Shown: piece by piece, positions 1-7,213 of the stretch | Layout: every line of letters begins with the position of its first letter | Position numbering within the stretch: the stretch's first letter is position 1 | Source of the DNA: Bacteroidaceae bacterium | GTDB taxonomy: Bacteria > Bacteroidota > Bacteroidia > Bacteroidales > Bacteroidaceae | NCBI GenBank assembly: GCA_017465905.1 | Contig: JAFTVE010000012.1 | Span: forward strand, 29,912 to 93,911 | DNA: 64,000 bases | Direction: 5' to 3' | Translations under genes and position numbers: made by a program | Notes under the pieces: model-generated | Told to the model about the DNA's origin: nothing | Seen by the model: the letters and a program-made list of their open reading frames with translations, nothing else | The model's database searches: none

Positions 1-548
1 TCCGACTTCACCAGGCGCGTGCTCTGCTGCTGCCTACGCATGGTCTCATACTTGGCCTTCATCGAGAGGTAGTGGGTCTCTACAGCATCAAACTCCTGAC
101 GTGTCACCGCCTCCTTGGCCAGCAGCTGCTGGTAGCGCTTGTAGTTGCTCTCGGCCAATGCCATATTGGCGCGTATCTCCTCCATGGCAGCGTCCGACAC
201 GGCGATGTTGCTTTCGGTAGTCTGTATCGAGGTTCCTTGAGCCGTGCGGTTGACGAGTGCGTTCTGGTAGCCCGCCTCGGCTTGTGCCACGTGGAGGCGA
301 TATTCGGTGTCCTCGATGATGAGCAGCGTGTCGCCCTTGCGCACGTGGGTGTAGTCGTCGGTGCGCACCTCGGCCACGAAGCCCTGTACCTTGGGTGTGA
401 TGGCTACCATGTGTTGGCGCACCTGTGCATTGTCGGTGAAGGTGGTGCTGCTGAGGTGGATAAACTTGCCGCAAACCCAGATGAGGCCGCAGGCTATGAA
501 GGCAAGGATAAGGGTGTTGCCTATGATCTTCTGTTGTTTCTTGTTCAT
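1..548 (-). CDS. HlyD/EmrA-family efflux adaptor (membrane fusion protein), 3' end outside window
   Basis: Periplasmic adaptor that would link an inner-membrane exporter to the TolC-like channel encoded just upstream. The visible 182 residues start MNKKQQKIIG. One N-terminal membrane segment lies at about residues 11-28. A biotinyl-lipoyl half-motif follows at about 49-85 (ITPKVQGFVAEV, then VRKGDTLLIIED), and an alpha-hairpin coiled coil fills the rest. The order channel, adaptor, then probably an MFS or ABC pump past the window edge matches EmrAB-TolC-type operons. The C-terminal lipoyl half and beta-barrel are not visible. The family is clear; the substrate cannot be told. Confidence 0.9.
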   Translation of the reverse strand, partial: MNKKQQKIIGNTLILAFIACGLIWVCGKFIHLSSTTFTDNAQVRQHMVAITPKVQGFVAEVRTDDYTHVRKGDTLLIIEDTEYRLHVAQAEAGYQNALVNRTAQGTSIQTTESNIAVSDAAMEEIRANMALAESNYKRYQQLLAKEAVTRQEFDAVETHYLSMKAKYETMRRQQQSTRLVKS

Positions 549-579
549 ATTGTTGATGATGTTTGTTCTATTTTTTTCT

Positions 580-745
580 TGTAGTTATAGGGAGTTAAAG
601 GGAGGAGTACTTCTTGGGAGTCAGGAGTTAAAGGGAGTTATCGCTTCGCTCAGGAGATAAAGGCCATTAGCTCTTTCGCGCGTTATAACATTCGGCCTTT
701 ATCTCCCTTTACCTCCTTCTAACTTCCTTTATCTCCTAAATAGCT
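580..745. repeat. Purine/pyrimidine word-repeat spacer with a 13-bp inverted repeat
   Basis: The 216-bp gap between the tolC-like and hlyD-like genes is built of variants of GGAGTTAAAGGGA (from about 590 and 623) and GGAGATAAAGG, followed by their complements (CTTTATCTCC near 697 and 727). Positions 653-665 and 694-706 form a perfect 13-bp inverted repeat (GGAGATAAAGGCC / GGCCTTTATCTCC). No T-run follows it in the direction of transcription, so it is not a normal terminator. Similar word-repeat spacers occur elsewhere in the window. Confidence 0.6.
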
Positions 746-764
746 ATCTCCCGAATAACCTAAT

Positions 765-2078
765 TTACAGCTCTCCGCATACAAAGCGTAGTTTATAGTA
801 GCAGAATGCTTGGTTTGCATGGGCATTCTTGAGCTCCAGCTCGGCAGCGAGCACAGCGTTGGAGGCATCGAGCATATCGGTCAGCAGCGCTAGGTCGTTG
901 TCGTAACGGTTGGCCGTAATGCGATAGTTCTCCCGTGCCAACTCTACGCTCTTGGTGCGTATGGCTACCTCGTTGCAAGCCTCTTGCAGGCGTATGTAAG
1001 CCTCCTCCACGGCATTCGTCAGCTGCTCCTCTACATGGGTAGTCTGGCTGATGCTCTGCAGAGTGCCGAGGCGTGCTGCACGCACCTTGTCGCCATTCTT
1101 GTAGAGTGCGCTCAGGTTGTAGCTGATGCCTACGCCCACAGCCCAGTAGTTGAAGTTCTTGTTGAGCACGGGCACCTCTATGGTGACGGGCCCATCGAGA
1201 TGCTCTTGTGCAAAGAGGACTACGCGGGGCAGCTTGTCGGCTTGTGCCACGCGCTCCTTCAGACGACCCATTTCCACGAGGGTCTCCATCTGCTGCAGGT
1301 CGGGAGAGTTGGTCATTGCCCTGTCTATCACGTCGCCCAGCACCTCCTGCTGCGGTGTCATCTCCGGTATGCAAGGCGCGATGACGATGCTCGCTGCCGA
1401 GTCGCTATCCATGTCGAGCGCTGTGAGCAACTGTCTGTTGTAGATGTCGCAACTGTTGGCGATGCGCTGGCGCTGCAACCTCATGTTCTCCAGCAGCAGC
1501 TCGTAGCGGGTGAGCGCATTTTGTAGCACTATGCCCTGCGCCTGCTTGGCTGCCAGCTGCTCCACCACCTTCTCGGTGAGGCGTATGTTCTCGTCGTACA
1601 CCCCTACCTGGTTTTGTGCCTTGTAGAGGTTGAGGAAGTCGCCAAGCAGACGGAAGTGCACCTGCTGACGGCTCTTCTCATAGTCCAGTTCGCTCATGCG
1701 CTTGCCTTGGCGAGTGAGTGCGATGCCATTGTTTACCGCTCCGCCGGCATAGATCACTTGGTTGACGCTGAGGGCGAAGTTGGCTCCGAAGTGGGGTATC
1801 TCTACCGCCATGCCGTCTGAGAAGTCGCGCTCCCATACATAGCCATTGCCCAGGTAGCTGGCCGATAGTGATACATTGATGTCGGGCAGGCGCGATGCCT
1901 CGGCAGCCTGCAGCTCCTTGTCTGCCGCCTCTACACCGATACGCTTGGCGTGCAGACTCTCTTCGGTGCTGTCGGCGATGGCAAACAGGGCGTCGGGTGT
2001 AAGCTCCCGGATGCTCTGAGCCGCGATGTCGGTGGCCATGGCAAGTGCCAGCATGAAGATAAGATTCTTTCGTTTCAT
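765..2078 (-). CDS. TolC-family outer membrane efflux protein
   Basis: Outer membrane channel of a tripartite exporter, 437 residues, the usual size for the family. A signal peptide is visible (MKRKNLIFMLALAMATDIAAQS). Two OEP-type halves are rich in long amphipathic helices; RQGKRMSELDYEKSRQQV and the region near EEAYIRLQEACNEV are typical of the periplasmic helical barrel. It is the first gene of a minus-strand operon with the hlyD-like gene 216 bp downstream. A full-consensus promoter lies about 310 bp upstream, leaving a long leader. Drug, bile or metabolite export is possible; the sequence does not say which. Confidence 0.92.
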   Translation of the reverse strand: MKRKNLIFMLALAMATDIAAQSIRELTPDALFAIADSTEESLHAKRIGVEAADKELQAAEASRLPDINVSLSASYLGNGYVWERDFSDGMAVEIPHFGANFALSVNQVIYAGGAVNNGIALTRQGKRMSELDYEKSRQQVHFRLLGDFLNLYKAQNQVGVYDENIRLTEKVVEQLAAKQAQGIVLQNALTRYELLLENMRLQRQRIANSCDIYNRQLLTALDMDSDSAASIVIAPCIPEMTPQQEVLGDVIDRAMTNSPDLQQMETLVEMGRLKERVAQADKLPRVVLFAQEHLDGPVTIEVPVLNKNFNYWAVGVGISYNLSALYKNGDKVRAARLGTLQSISQTTHVEEQLTNAVEEAYIRLQEACNEVAIRTKSVELARENYRITANRYDNDLALLTDMLDASNAVLAAELELKNAHANQAFCYYKLRFVCGEL

Positions 2079-2391
2079 ACAATAAAATGGTTATAGTTGT
2101 TGATTGCTTGATATGCATTGCATCATCCCTGCGCTGCTGGGTATACAGCAGCGGTCGATGGCCATGTATCTGTAGCATTTGCTGACAGATACGAGCGCCA
2201 CAGTGGCATACCGCATCACGGCACGTCACTTCGGAGTGTAGGGATAAAGGATATTGTTATAGGAATTTGTTTCTAAGCTTCATCGTTGTACGTTATTAGT
2301 TAATAATGACTAACTTAAAGCTGAAACTGGACTTACGTGCAGACGTTGCACAACGCGTTAATTATACGCTCAAGTAGTGTAAAATCGCCTA

Positions 2392-2423
2392 CAAAATTAG
2401 TGCAAACCGAACGGAAATGCAAA
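2392..2423 (-). promoter_or_regulatory. Primary-sigma promoter inside a repeated intergenic element
   Basis: On the minus strand, TTTG (2423-2420), a 20-nt spacer, then TAATTTTG (2399-2392). This matches the Bacteroides -33 TTTG / -7 TAnnTTTG consensus exactly. The spacer ends CGGTTTGCAC and is nearly identical to the spacers of the promoters at 7146 and 19587. It points toward the tolC-like gene. Confidence 0.7.
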
Positions 2424-2525
2424 TTTTTTTGCGATTTCCTGAGGTGCCGCCTAATTTCTGTCTATGCCCAGCATAGACTAAAATTAGTGGAAGGTGAACG
2501 GAAATGCAATTTTTTTTTGCGATTT
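2393..2525 (-). repeat. Two degenerate tandem copies of a promoter-bearing intergenic repeat
   Basis: Copy A (2393-2437) and copy B (2480-2525) share AAAATTAGTG, GAACGGAAATGCAA and a T-run ending GCGATTT, with differences in between. The copies are separated by AAATTAGGC-like DNA (minus strand) and a perfect 8-bp palindrome, GTCTATGC/GCATAGAC, at 2460-2478. The rest of the 637-bp gap between 2079 and 2715 shows no credible gene. Confidence 0.75.
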
Positions 2526-2679
2526 TACCTGGCGAGAAAGTATGTCGAATGAATAAAGCGTCAACTACTCATTTAAGAAAGTTTAACTTTCTATAATCCG
2601 CAGAGAAATAGTGAATTACGTGCGCTATACAGTGCGTTTTGTAGTCATGCGTAGGGTCACAAGCGAGCGATTTTTTGCT

Positions 2680-2687
2680 TATTTTTG
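2680..2687 (+). promoter_or_regulatory. Likely -7 promoter box (TATTTTTG)
   Basis: TATTTTTG fits the Bacteroidota -7 consensus TAnnTTTG and lies 29 nt before the start codon at 2716. No clear -33 TTTG at the right spacing was seen. Confidence 0.5.
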
Positions 2688-2715
2688 CTATGGAAAAATG
2701 TAAACTTTACTATTT

Positions 2716-3027
2716 ATGTCAAAAGGAGCACAAACAATGATGGCCAAGGCCGAGAGCCTGGCCGAGGGTATGCTGAGAAACCTCAGCAAGGTACAATCTT
2801 TAGGATTCGGCAACGCCGACATCGAGCGCTTGAGAGAGGGTGTGAAGACCCTCGCCGCCACCGACAGCGCTGTGGAAGAGGCTGCAGCTGCACTCTCGGA
2901 GCTGCGCCGCACAAACAATGACACGATGAGCCGCCTCAACGACGATGTGGTGAACATCAAGAAGGCCATCAAGAGCCATTACGATAAGATGGAGTGGCCC
3001 GACTTCGGCATTGCCGACAAGCAGTAA
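2716..3027 (+). CDS. Small conserved-looking protein of unknown function
   Basis: 103 residues, soluble, rich in Ala, Glu and Lys, with no signal peptide or membrane segment. It looks mostly helical, with heptad-like stretches (about residues 25-60, LREGVKTLAATDSAVEEAAAALS, and 70-88). Codon use resembles the flanking housekeeping genes. A strong terminator follows the stop by 24 bp, and a -7 box lies just upstream, so it is probably a real monocistronic gene. I do not recognise a family. Confidence 0.7.
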   Translation: MSKGAQTMMAKAESLAEGMLRNLSKVQSLGFGNADIERLREGVKTLAATDSAVEEAAAALSELRRTNNDTMSRLNDDVVNIKKAIKSHYDKMEWPDFGIADKQ

Positions 3028-3050
3028 TGCCTACCAGCAACGTTAAGGAG

Positions 3051-3082
3051 TTCCCCGAAAACGCCACGGCGCTTTCGGGGAA
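3051..3082 (+). terminator. Intrinsic terminator-like hairpin
   Basis: TTCCCCGAAA (3051-3060) pairs perfectly with TTTCGGGGAA (3073-3082), followed by AT-rich DNA. It ends the transcript of the small gene at 2716. Confidence 0.8.
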
Positions 3083-3182
3083 TATTATTATCATTATCCT
3101 TCGTTGATGCGATATTTTTTCTCATTCGTGCAATGTTTTCCTATTTCTCGTGTATATAAGTATGAGAACCGACACTTACGGG

Positions 3183-3746
3183 ATGGAAAAGGAAACGCAG
3201 ACACTCATACAAGCTCTTTGCAGGCAAGATGGACAGGCACAGCGTCGTGTGCTCCAGCTCTATGGCACGATGGTTTTCAGGCAGGTAGCCCGTATCGTCA
3301 CCTGTCAGGAAGATGCCGAGGAGGTGTATCAGGATGTATTCGTCAAGGTGTTCCGCAACATCCAGTCGTACGACAGCAGGCAAGCCTCGCTCGCCACTTG
3401 GATGAGCCGCATCGCCTACAATGAGTCGCTGAACTTTGTGCGGCGTGCCCCACAACCGGTAATCTATGTTGATGACCGCGATGTAGACCTGGAGAGCATT
3501 CAGGACGAAGCGTCGGCCCAAGTATTCCAACAGCAGGACGAAGCGACGATACAGCTGATAGAGCGCGCTCTCGACTACCTGCCACCCGAGGAACTGGCTC
3601 TCATTACCATGTTCTACTTTGACGACATGAGCCTCAAGGACATTGCCTATACCACCGACTCCACTCCGTCGACCGTGGCTTCGCGACTGAGCCGCACGAG
3701 ACGTAAATTATATAGAATCATTCAATCATTCGACTATGAACAATAA
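3183..3746 (+). CDS. ECF-type RNA polymerase sigma factor
   Basis: Sigma-70 family, ECF group, 187 residues from the Met at 3183. In-frame Met codons at 3150 and 3162 are possible, but this start gives the usual ECF length. Region 2 covers about residues 20-85 (EDAEEVYQDVFVKVFRNI, then the WMSRIAYNESLNFVRR helix). Region 4 with its HTH covers about 125-180 (LPPEELALITMFYFDDMSLK, then TPSTVASRLSRTRRKL). The gene overlaps the next one by 11 nt, which suggests translational coupling to a partner that could be its anti-sigma factor. Its regulon cannot be read from this window. Confidence 0.92.
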   Translation: MEKETQTLIQALCRQDGQAQRRVLQLYGTMVFRQVARIVTCQEDAEEVYQDVFVKVFRNIQSYDSRQASLATWMSRIAYNESLNFVRRAPQPVIYVDDRDVDLESIQDEASAQVFQQQDEATIQLIERALDYLPPEELALITMFYFDDMSLKDIAYTTDSTPSTVASRLSRTRRKLYRIIQSFDYEQ

Positions 3747-4434
3747 CATCCCTGACACTCAGCCTAAGGACGCAGGATTGCGCGAAGCAGTAGCCCGCCG
3801 AGTCCGCAGATGTCCGCAGATGCCTGCCGGCCTCAATGAGCAGCTGATGGAGCGCGTAGAAGAGATGCAGCCCCAACACTCTTCGACCCCGCATCGCTGG
3901 ATGTGGCCGTCAGTTGCCGCTTGCATAGTGGCAGCGCTTATCGTAGGTCACTCTTTGCTTGGCGGCAGTAGTGAGGTTGCACCCACAGCTTCGATGCAGG
4001 GTACTCAGGTAATCTATGCCTCAACCACCGATACCGCCTACAAAAGCCCTGCCTTCGTGGATGAGTTCATCGCAAGGTTGGCGGCCAACTATGGTATAGA
4101 GCAGGAGCCAATGGATAGCGTCTCTGCGCTGGATGCCAATACCGCCAGCTTCACCTACGTTTTTCCCGACAGAAAGAGGATCGATGTCTTCGGTCGTCTG
4201 CTTCAAGTTGCTTGCTGGTACGACAACAATAGTCCCGGCTACCAGCTCCATATATCGCAGACGCAGTTTGTCTTCGAGCTGCAGGATATACGCGAAGGGC
4301 GCAGGTATATGTGGTTTGCCGAGAAGATAGGTGGCAACACCTTTCTCTATGGTGTGAACGCACCATTTGGTGCCACCCTCTCACTTACTGGCTATACAAA
4401 TGCCAAGGCTAATTATTATTATTATACTTTTTAA
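3736..4434 (+). CDS. Membrane protein coupled to the ECF sigma factor, putative anti-sigma factor
   Basis: 232 residues. A cytoplasmic N-terminus of about 54 residues is rich in Arg and Glu. One membrane helix lies at about 55-76 (SVAACIVAALIVGHSLLGG), followed by a periplasmic domain of about 155 residues. That topology, plus the 11-nt overlap with the sigma gene, fits an anti-sigma factor. No zinc-binding HXXXCXXC motif is visible, so it is not a classical ZAS protein. The periplasmic part (VFPDRKRIDVFGRLLQVACWY) is not one I recognise. The role is inferred from context and topology. Confidence 0.65.
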   Translation: MNNNIPDTQPKDAGLREAVARRVRRCPQMPAGLNEQLMERVEEMQPQHSSTPHRWMWPSVAACIVAALIVGHSLLGGSSEVAPTASMQGTQVIYASTTDTAYKSPAFVDEFIARLAANYGIEQEPMDSVSALDANTASFTYVFPDRKRIDVFGRLLQVACWYDNNSPGYQLHISQTQFVFELQDIREGRRYMWFAEKIGGNTFLYGVNAPFGATLSLTGYTNAKANYYYYTF

Positions 4435-4446
4435 TCTATAGTAGTT

Positions 4447-5583
4447 ATGGAAACAAGAACAAACAGAATCGTATTGCTTTGCCTCGTTGCACTGATTGGT
4501 GTTACAGCACAAGCACAAAAGAAAGATGCTAAAGTCCTTGCTAGCAGCAAAGGCGTGTATTTAGTAGGTGCTCCAAATGCGGAATTGGATGAAGAAACAG
4601 GCATGAAAACTGTTGTATGGCACAAAACTGAGGATCGTAACAAACAAACTGAAACCCTTTGGGCTGAAACTGTGCCTACGGCAGAAAATTTTAATGTTAC
4701 TTTGCCCAAATGGATTAAGGACGGATTGACTTCATTGGGTTGGGAACTGACAGAAGAGGGCAAATATACCGTATTGCACTGCTATTTCCAAATGCCGGCA
4801 GACGTATTGAAGAACTTTTGGCTGGCTTCAGATGAGACAGGAATAGTGGATAAGAAAACGGGAATACACTATCGCGCAATCCGGTCTGTACCCGACTGCT
4901 GGGGAAAGTACTTTGCGGTAAAAGCTTCGAAGGGCTCCATGCTCGATTTTCAGATATATTTCCCTAAACTTCCTGTAGAGACAACCGAGATTGCTATCTA
5001 TGGTGTACCCAATTGGCAGATGCGTGGTCGCAACATAAAACTGAAAAGAGCGAAAGAAGGAAATCCTTCATACGATGTCCTCCCAACATTCCATACGCCC
5101 CGACTTGTAAAGGAAGAAGGAAAATACCACAAGGATGACGCCGACACATGGGTAGTCTATACCGATGCTCATTTGATAAAACCAGTAAAAGAGGGTACTA
5201 TGGCACTTTGGCGTACTTCAGAGGCTACTTACTTGGCCTATGCCAAAGAACAAAACTGGATGCGCGAATATTTCGGAGTACATTCAGGTACAGTACTTGT
5301 GGATGAATCAGGCAATAGATACAAGCTCAAGGAACTGGTAGGACTTCCGATTGATCGCAATTTCTGGATGGAAGGCTACTCAGGCGACTATTTTGCACTC
5401 GTGTATGTATTTGAACCATTACCGTTGAATGTAGAGACGATATCATTTATGGAACCTGACGGCGAGCCATTCAAGGCGTGGGGAGCAAACTGGGAAGGTC
5501 AAGCTGCTACGGGCCTCGATGTGGAAGACTTGAGACAAAACCAGTCGTTATTCGAATATAATAAGCGTAAGATTTTCAAATAG
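4447..5583 (+). CDS. Exported protein of unknown function downstream of the sigma / anti-sigma pair
   Basis: 378 residues with a clear signal peptide (cleavage near VTAQAQ, about residue 24). The mature protein has two similar-looking halves rich in Trp, Tyr and charged residues (KFWLASDETG and RNFWMEGYSGDYFALVYVF), suggesting a duplicated beta-rich domain; this is a visual impression only. It starts 12 bp after the putative anti-sigma gene and ends at a terminator, so the three genes form one transcription unit. It could be the sigma factor's target or a sensed envelope component. Codon choice looks more AT-rich than in the neighbours, hinting at separate ancestry. Family not recognised. Confidence 0.75.
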   Translation: METRTNRIVLLCLVALIGVTAQAQKKDAKVLASSKGVYLVGAPNAELDEETGMKTVVWHKTEDRNKQTETLWAETVPTAENFNVTLPKWIKDGLTSLGWELTEEGKYTVLHCYFQMPADVLKNFWLASDETGIVDKKTGIHYRAIRSVPDCWGKYFAVKASKGSMLDFQIYFPKLPVETTEIAIYGVPNWQMRGRNIKLKRAKEGNPSYDVLPTFHTPRLVKEEGKYHKDDADTWVVYTDAHLIKPVKEGTMALWRTSEATYLAYAKEQNWMREYFGVHSGTVLVDESGNRYKLKELVGLPIDRNFWMEGYSGDYFALVYVFEPLPLNVETISFMEPDGEPFKAWGANWEGQAATGLDVEDLRQNQSLFEYNKRKIFK

Positions 5584-5617
5584 AATTTTAAAGTATTAAA
5601 GTTATGGTCAGACCAAT

Positions 5618-5653
5618 CCGCGCCGGGGCTGTGAAGTTCCGGTGTGGTTTTTT
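5618..5653 (+). terminator. Intrinsic terminator
   Basis: CCGCGCCGG (5618-5626) pairs with CCGGTGTGG (5639-5647) through 9 bp including two G-T pairs, followed directly by six T. It ends the sigma operon. Confidence 0.8.
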
Positions 5654-5670
5654 ATCATGATTTTGCGATT

Positions 5671-5690
5671 CATAAACTGTACTTATTTTT
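5671..5690 (+). repeat. Left copy of a 20-bp direct repeat flanking the transposase gene
   Basis: CATAAACTGTACTTATTTTT occurs here and again at 6887-6906, bracketing the transposase gene with about 1.2 kb between copies. Confidence 0.75.
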
Positions 5691-5766
5691 GCTCTATTGC
5701 TCTATTCTGATAGTATTGTAAGAATAATTTACTATCTTCGCAGCAGTAACAATATGCAGGCAAGCG

Positions 5767-6786
5767 ATGGCAAAAGTGCACTGGACACCGGAAGGATGGC
5801 GCTGCGAGAAGCAGAAGGAGCATCTGTATAGGGCTAAATGGATGGACTATCGGTCTCCATCCATCCAACTGCTTACGATGGTGACATCGGAGCGCATGCC
5901 ACTGCTTGGCGAGTTGCGAGGCGAGCAGATAGTCCTCACTACGCTTGGGCATAAAGTAGCGGAAGAAATTGAACGCATACCCTCCTACATAGGAGCATCG
6001 TCAATAGAAATCTACAATTATGTAATCATGCCCGACCACATACACATCCTCTTGCGCATCCATGACAGACTGCCCAAGCATCTGGGCCAGTATGTGCGCT
6101 GGTTCAAGCTGCAGTGCGACGATGCTTGTCGGGCACTCTCGGCTATTCCCGAGAGTAAGGGGCTCTGCCTCTTCGCCAAGGAGTACCACGACCGCATACT
6201 GACAGGGAAGAACCAGCTCGCCCACATGGTGCGATACATCAAGGACAACCCTCGTCGCTTGGCATTGAAGCGTACCCATCGTGACCTGTTTCGTATCAGG
6301 CAGAATGTGACTATTGGCGGTATCCCTTGCGTTACACTGGGCAATATGTTTCTTGCCGACTATCCCCAGCGGCAAGTGCTGCAATGCTCCCGAAGGCTGA
6401 CAAGCGAGCAGATAGCTGCCCGTAAGGAGGAGTGCCTGGCCGAAGCAGCCAATGGCATGGTGTATGTCACCGCAGCCATCTCCGAGGGCGAGAAGCTGAT
6501 CTCCAGGGCACTCCGTGAGGCTGGCTTTCCCATCGTTATCCTTCTTGAACGGGGCTTCCCGTCGCCCGAGAGTCCTCACTACCGCTACTTCAAGCCGCAG
6601 GGAGTCTATTTTGAGGCTTGTGCTGCTGGCAAGCTGCTACTGGTGGAGCCGAGTTCCGCGCTGCTGGAGCGGCAAGATATCGCGGCGCGGGTAATTGCCA
6701 AGACGGGAGATATACCTCGCGACACGCAACGCTATCGGTTTGTGGCCATGAATGTGATTGCTGAGTGCATGTGTGAACTTGCATGA
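5767..6786 (+). CDS. HUH-type REP-associated / IS200-like transposase with extra C-terminal domain
   Basis: 339 residues. The N-terminal ~175 residues form a Y1 transposase of the RAYT type, which cuts and joins single-stranded DNA through a tyrosine. The HUH metal motif is HIH at residues 91-93 (MPDHIHILL), and the candidate catalytic tyrosine is Y157 in RYIKDNP. The remaining ~160 residues are not needed by this family. They look like a Rossmann-type DprA/LOG-like domain (AAISEGEKLISRALREAG, then VILLERGFPSPE, then GVYFEACAAGKLLLVEP). Known RAYTs are about 150-220 residues, so this is a fusion. The gene stands alone, with flanking direct repeats and GC-rich hairpins just past its stop. Confidence 0.88.
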   Translation: MAKVHWTPEGWRCEKQKEHLYRAKWMDYRSPSIQLLTMVTSERMPLLGELRGEQIVLTTLGHKVAEEIERIPSYIGASSIEIYNYVIMPDHIHILLRIHDRLPKHLGQYVRWFKLQCDDACRALSAIPESKGLCLFAKEYHDRILTGKNQLAHMVRYIKDNPRRLALKRTHRDLFRIRQNVTIGGIPCVTLGNMFLADYPQRQVLQCSRRLTSEQIAARKEECLAEAANGMVYVTAAISEGEKLISRALREAGFPIVILLERGFPSPESPHYRYFKPQGVYFEACAAGKLLLVEPSSALLERQDIAARVIAKTGDIPRDTQRYRFVAMNVIAECMCELA

Positions 6787-6838
6787 CTCGGCGGGACAAC
6801 GCCGAGAACCGAACACCCTGTTCACTATAGCGGACAGG
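6787..6838 (+). repeat. Two GC-rich hairpins directly after the transposase stop codon
   Basis: Hairpin 1 starts at the base after the stop: CTCGGCG (6787-6793) with CGCCGAG (6800-6806). Hairpin 2: CCTGTTC (6817-6823) with GGACAGG (6832-6838), one G-T pair. Neither is followed by a T-run. They could be REP-like structures or the right end of the element. The rest of the gap to 7146 holds AAACTGTAC-type repeats and a degenerate copy of the promoter repeat (near 6966-7060), with no credible gene. Confidence 0.65.
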
Positions 6839-6886
6839 ATGTAAGGAGCAAGGCGAAACTCCCCATAAAACTGTACATAAACTATC

Positions 6887-6906
6887 CATAAACTGTACTT
6901 ATTTTT
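6887..6906 (+). repeat. Right copy of the 20-bp direct repeat flanking the transposase
   Basis: Identical to 5671-5690. Partial copies of the AAACTGTAC core also occur just before it (6867-6876) and near 6945. Confidence 0.75.
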
Positions 6907-7145
6907 ACTGTAACTGGCATGTTATGCAGGGAGTTATGCTACTAAAACTGTACATTCCCCTTTCCTTCTGTTTCTTTCGGCTTGCACTAGTTTTATCTTT
7001 GCTTGCTAAGAAGAAATTAGGCTGCGCCTCGGAATGCTTGCGCTTGGCTAGTCCAAGAAATGCTCAAATAAATTTAACTTTATTGAATCTCTGCCTCTCT
7101 CAACAAAGAAAATACAAGCATTTTCTCTGTTTTCGTTCGTTGAGA

Positions 7146-7177
7146 TTTGGCATTTCTCTCGGCTTGCACTAATTTTG
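7146..7177 (+). promoter_or_regulatory. Full-consensus promoter of the S41 protease gene, inside the intergenic repeat
   Basis: TTTG (7146-7149), a 20-nt spacer, then TAATTTTG (7170-7177), 36 nt before the start codon. The spacer ends CTCGGCTTGCAC, matching the elements at 2392 and 19587. Confidence 0.8.
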
Positions 7178-7213
7178 TCAATTCAAACTCATAAATCATA
7201 ACTCACAACTCAA

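Noticed and set aside
3110-3160. Possible ECF autoregulatory promoter (TGCAAT ... CGTGTA) before the sigma gene
   Set aside because: Spacing is 14 nt and both boxes deviate from the TGCAAC-N18-CGTCTA seen at 25181, so I do not claim it.
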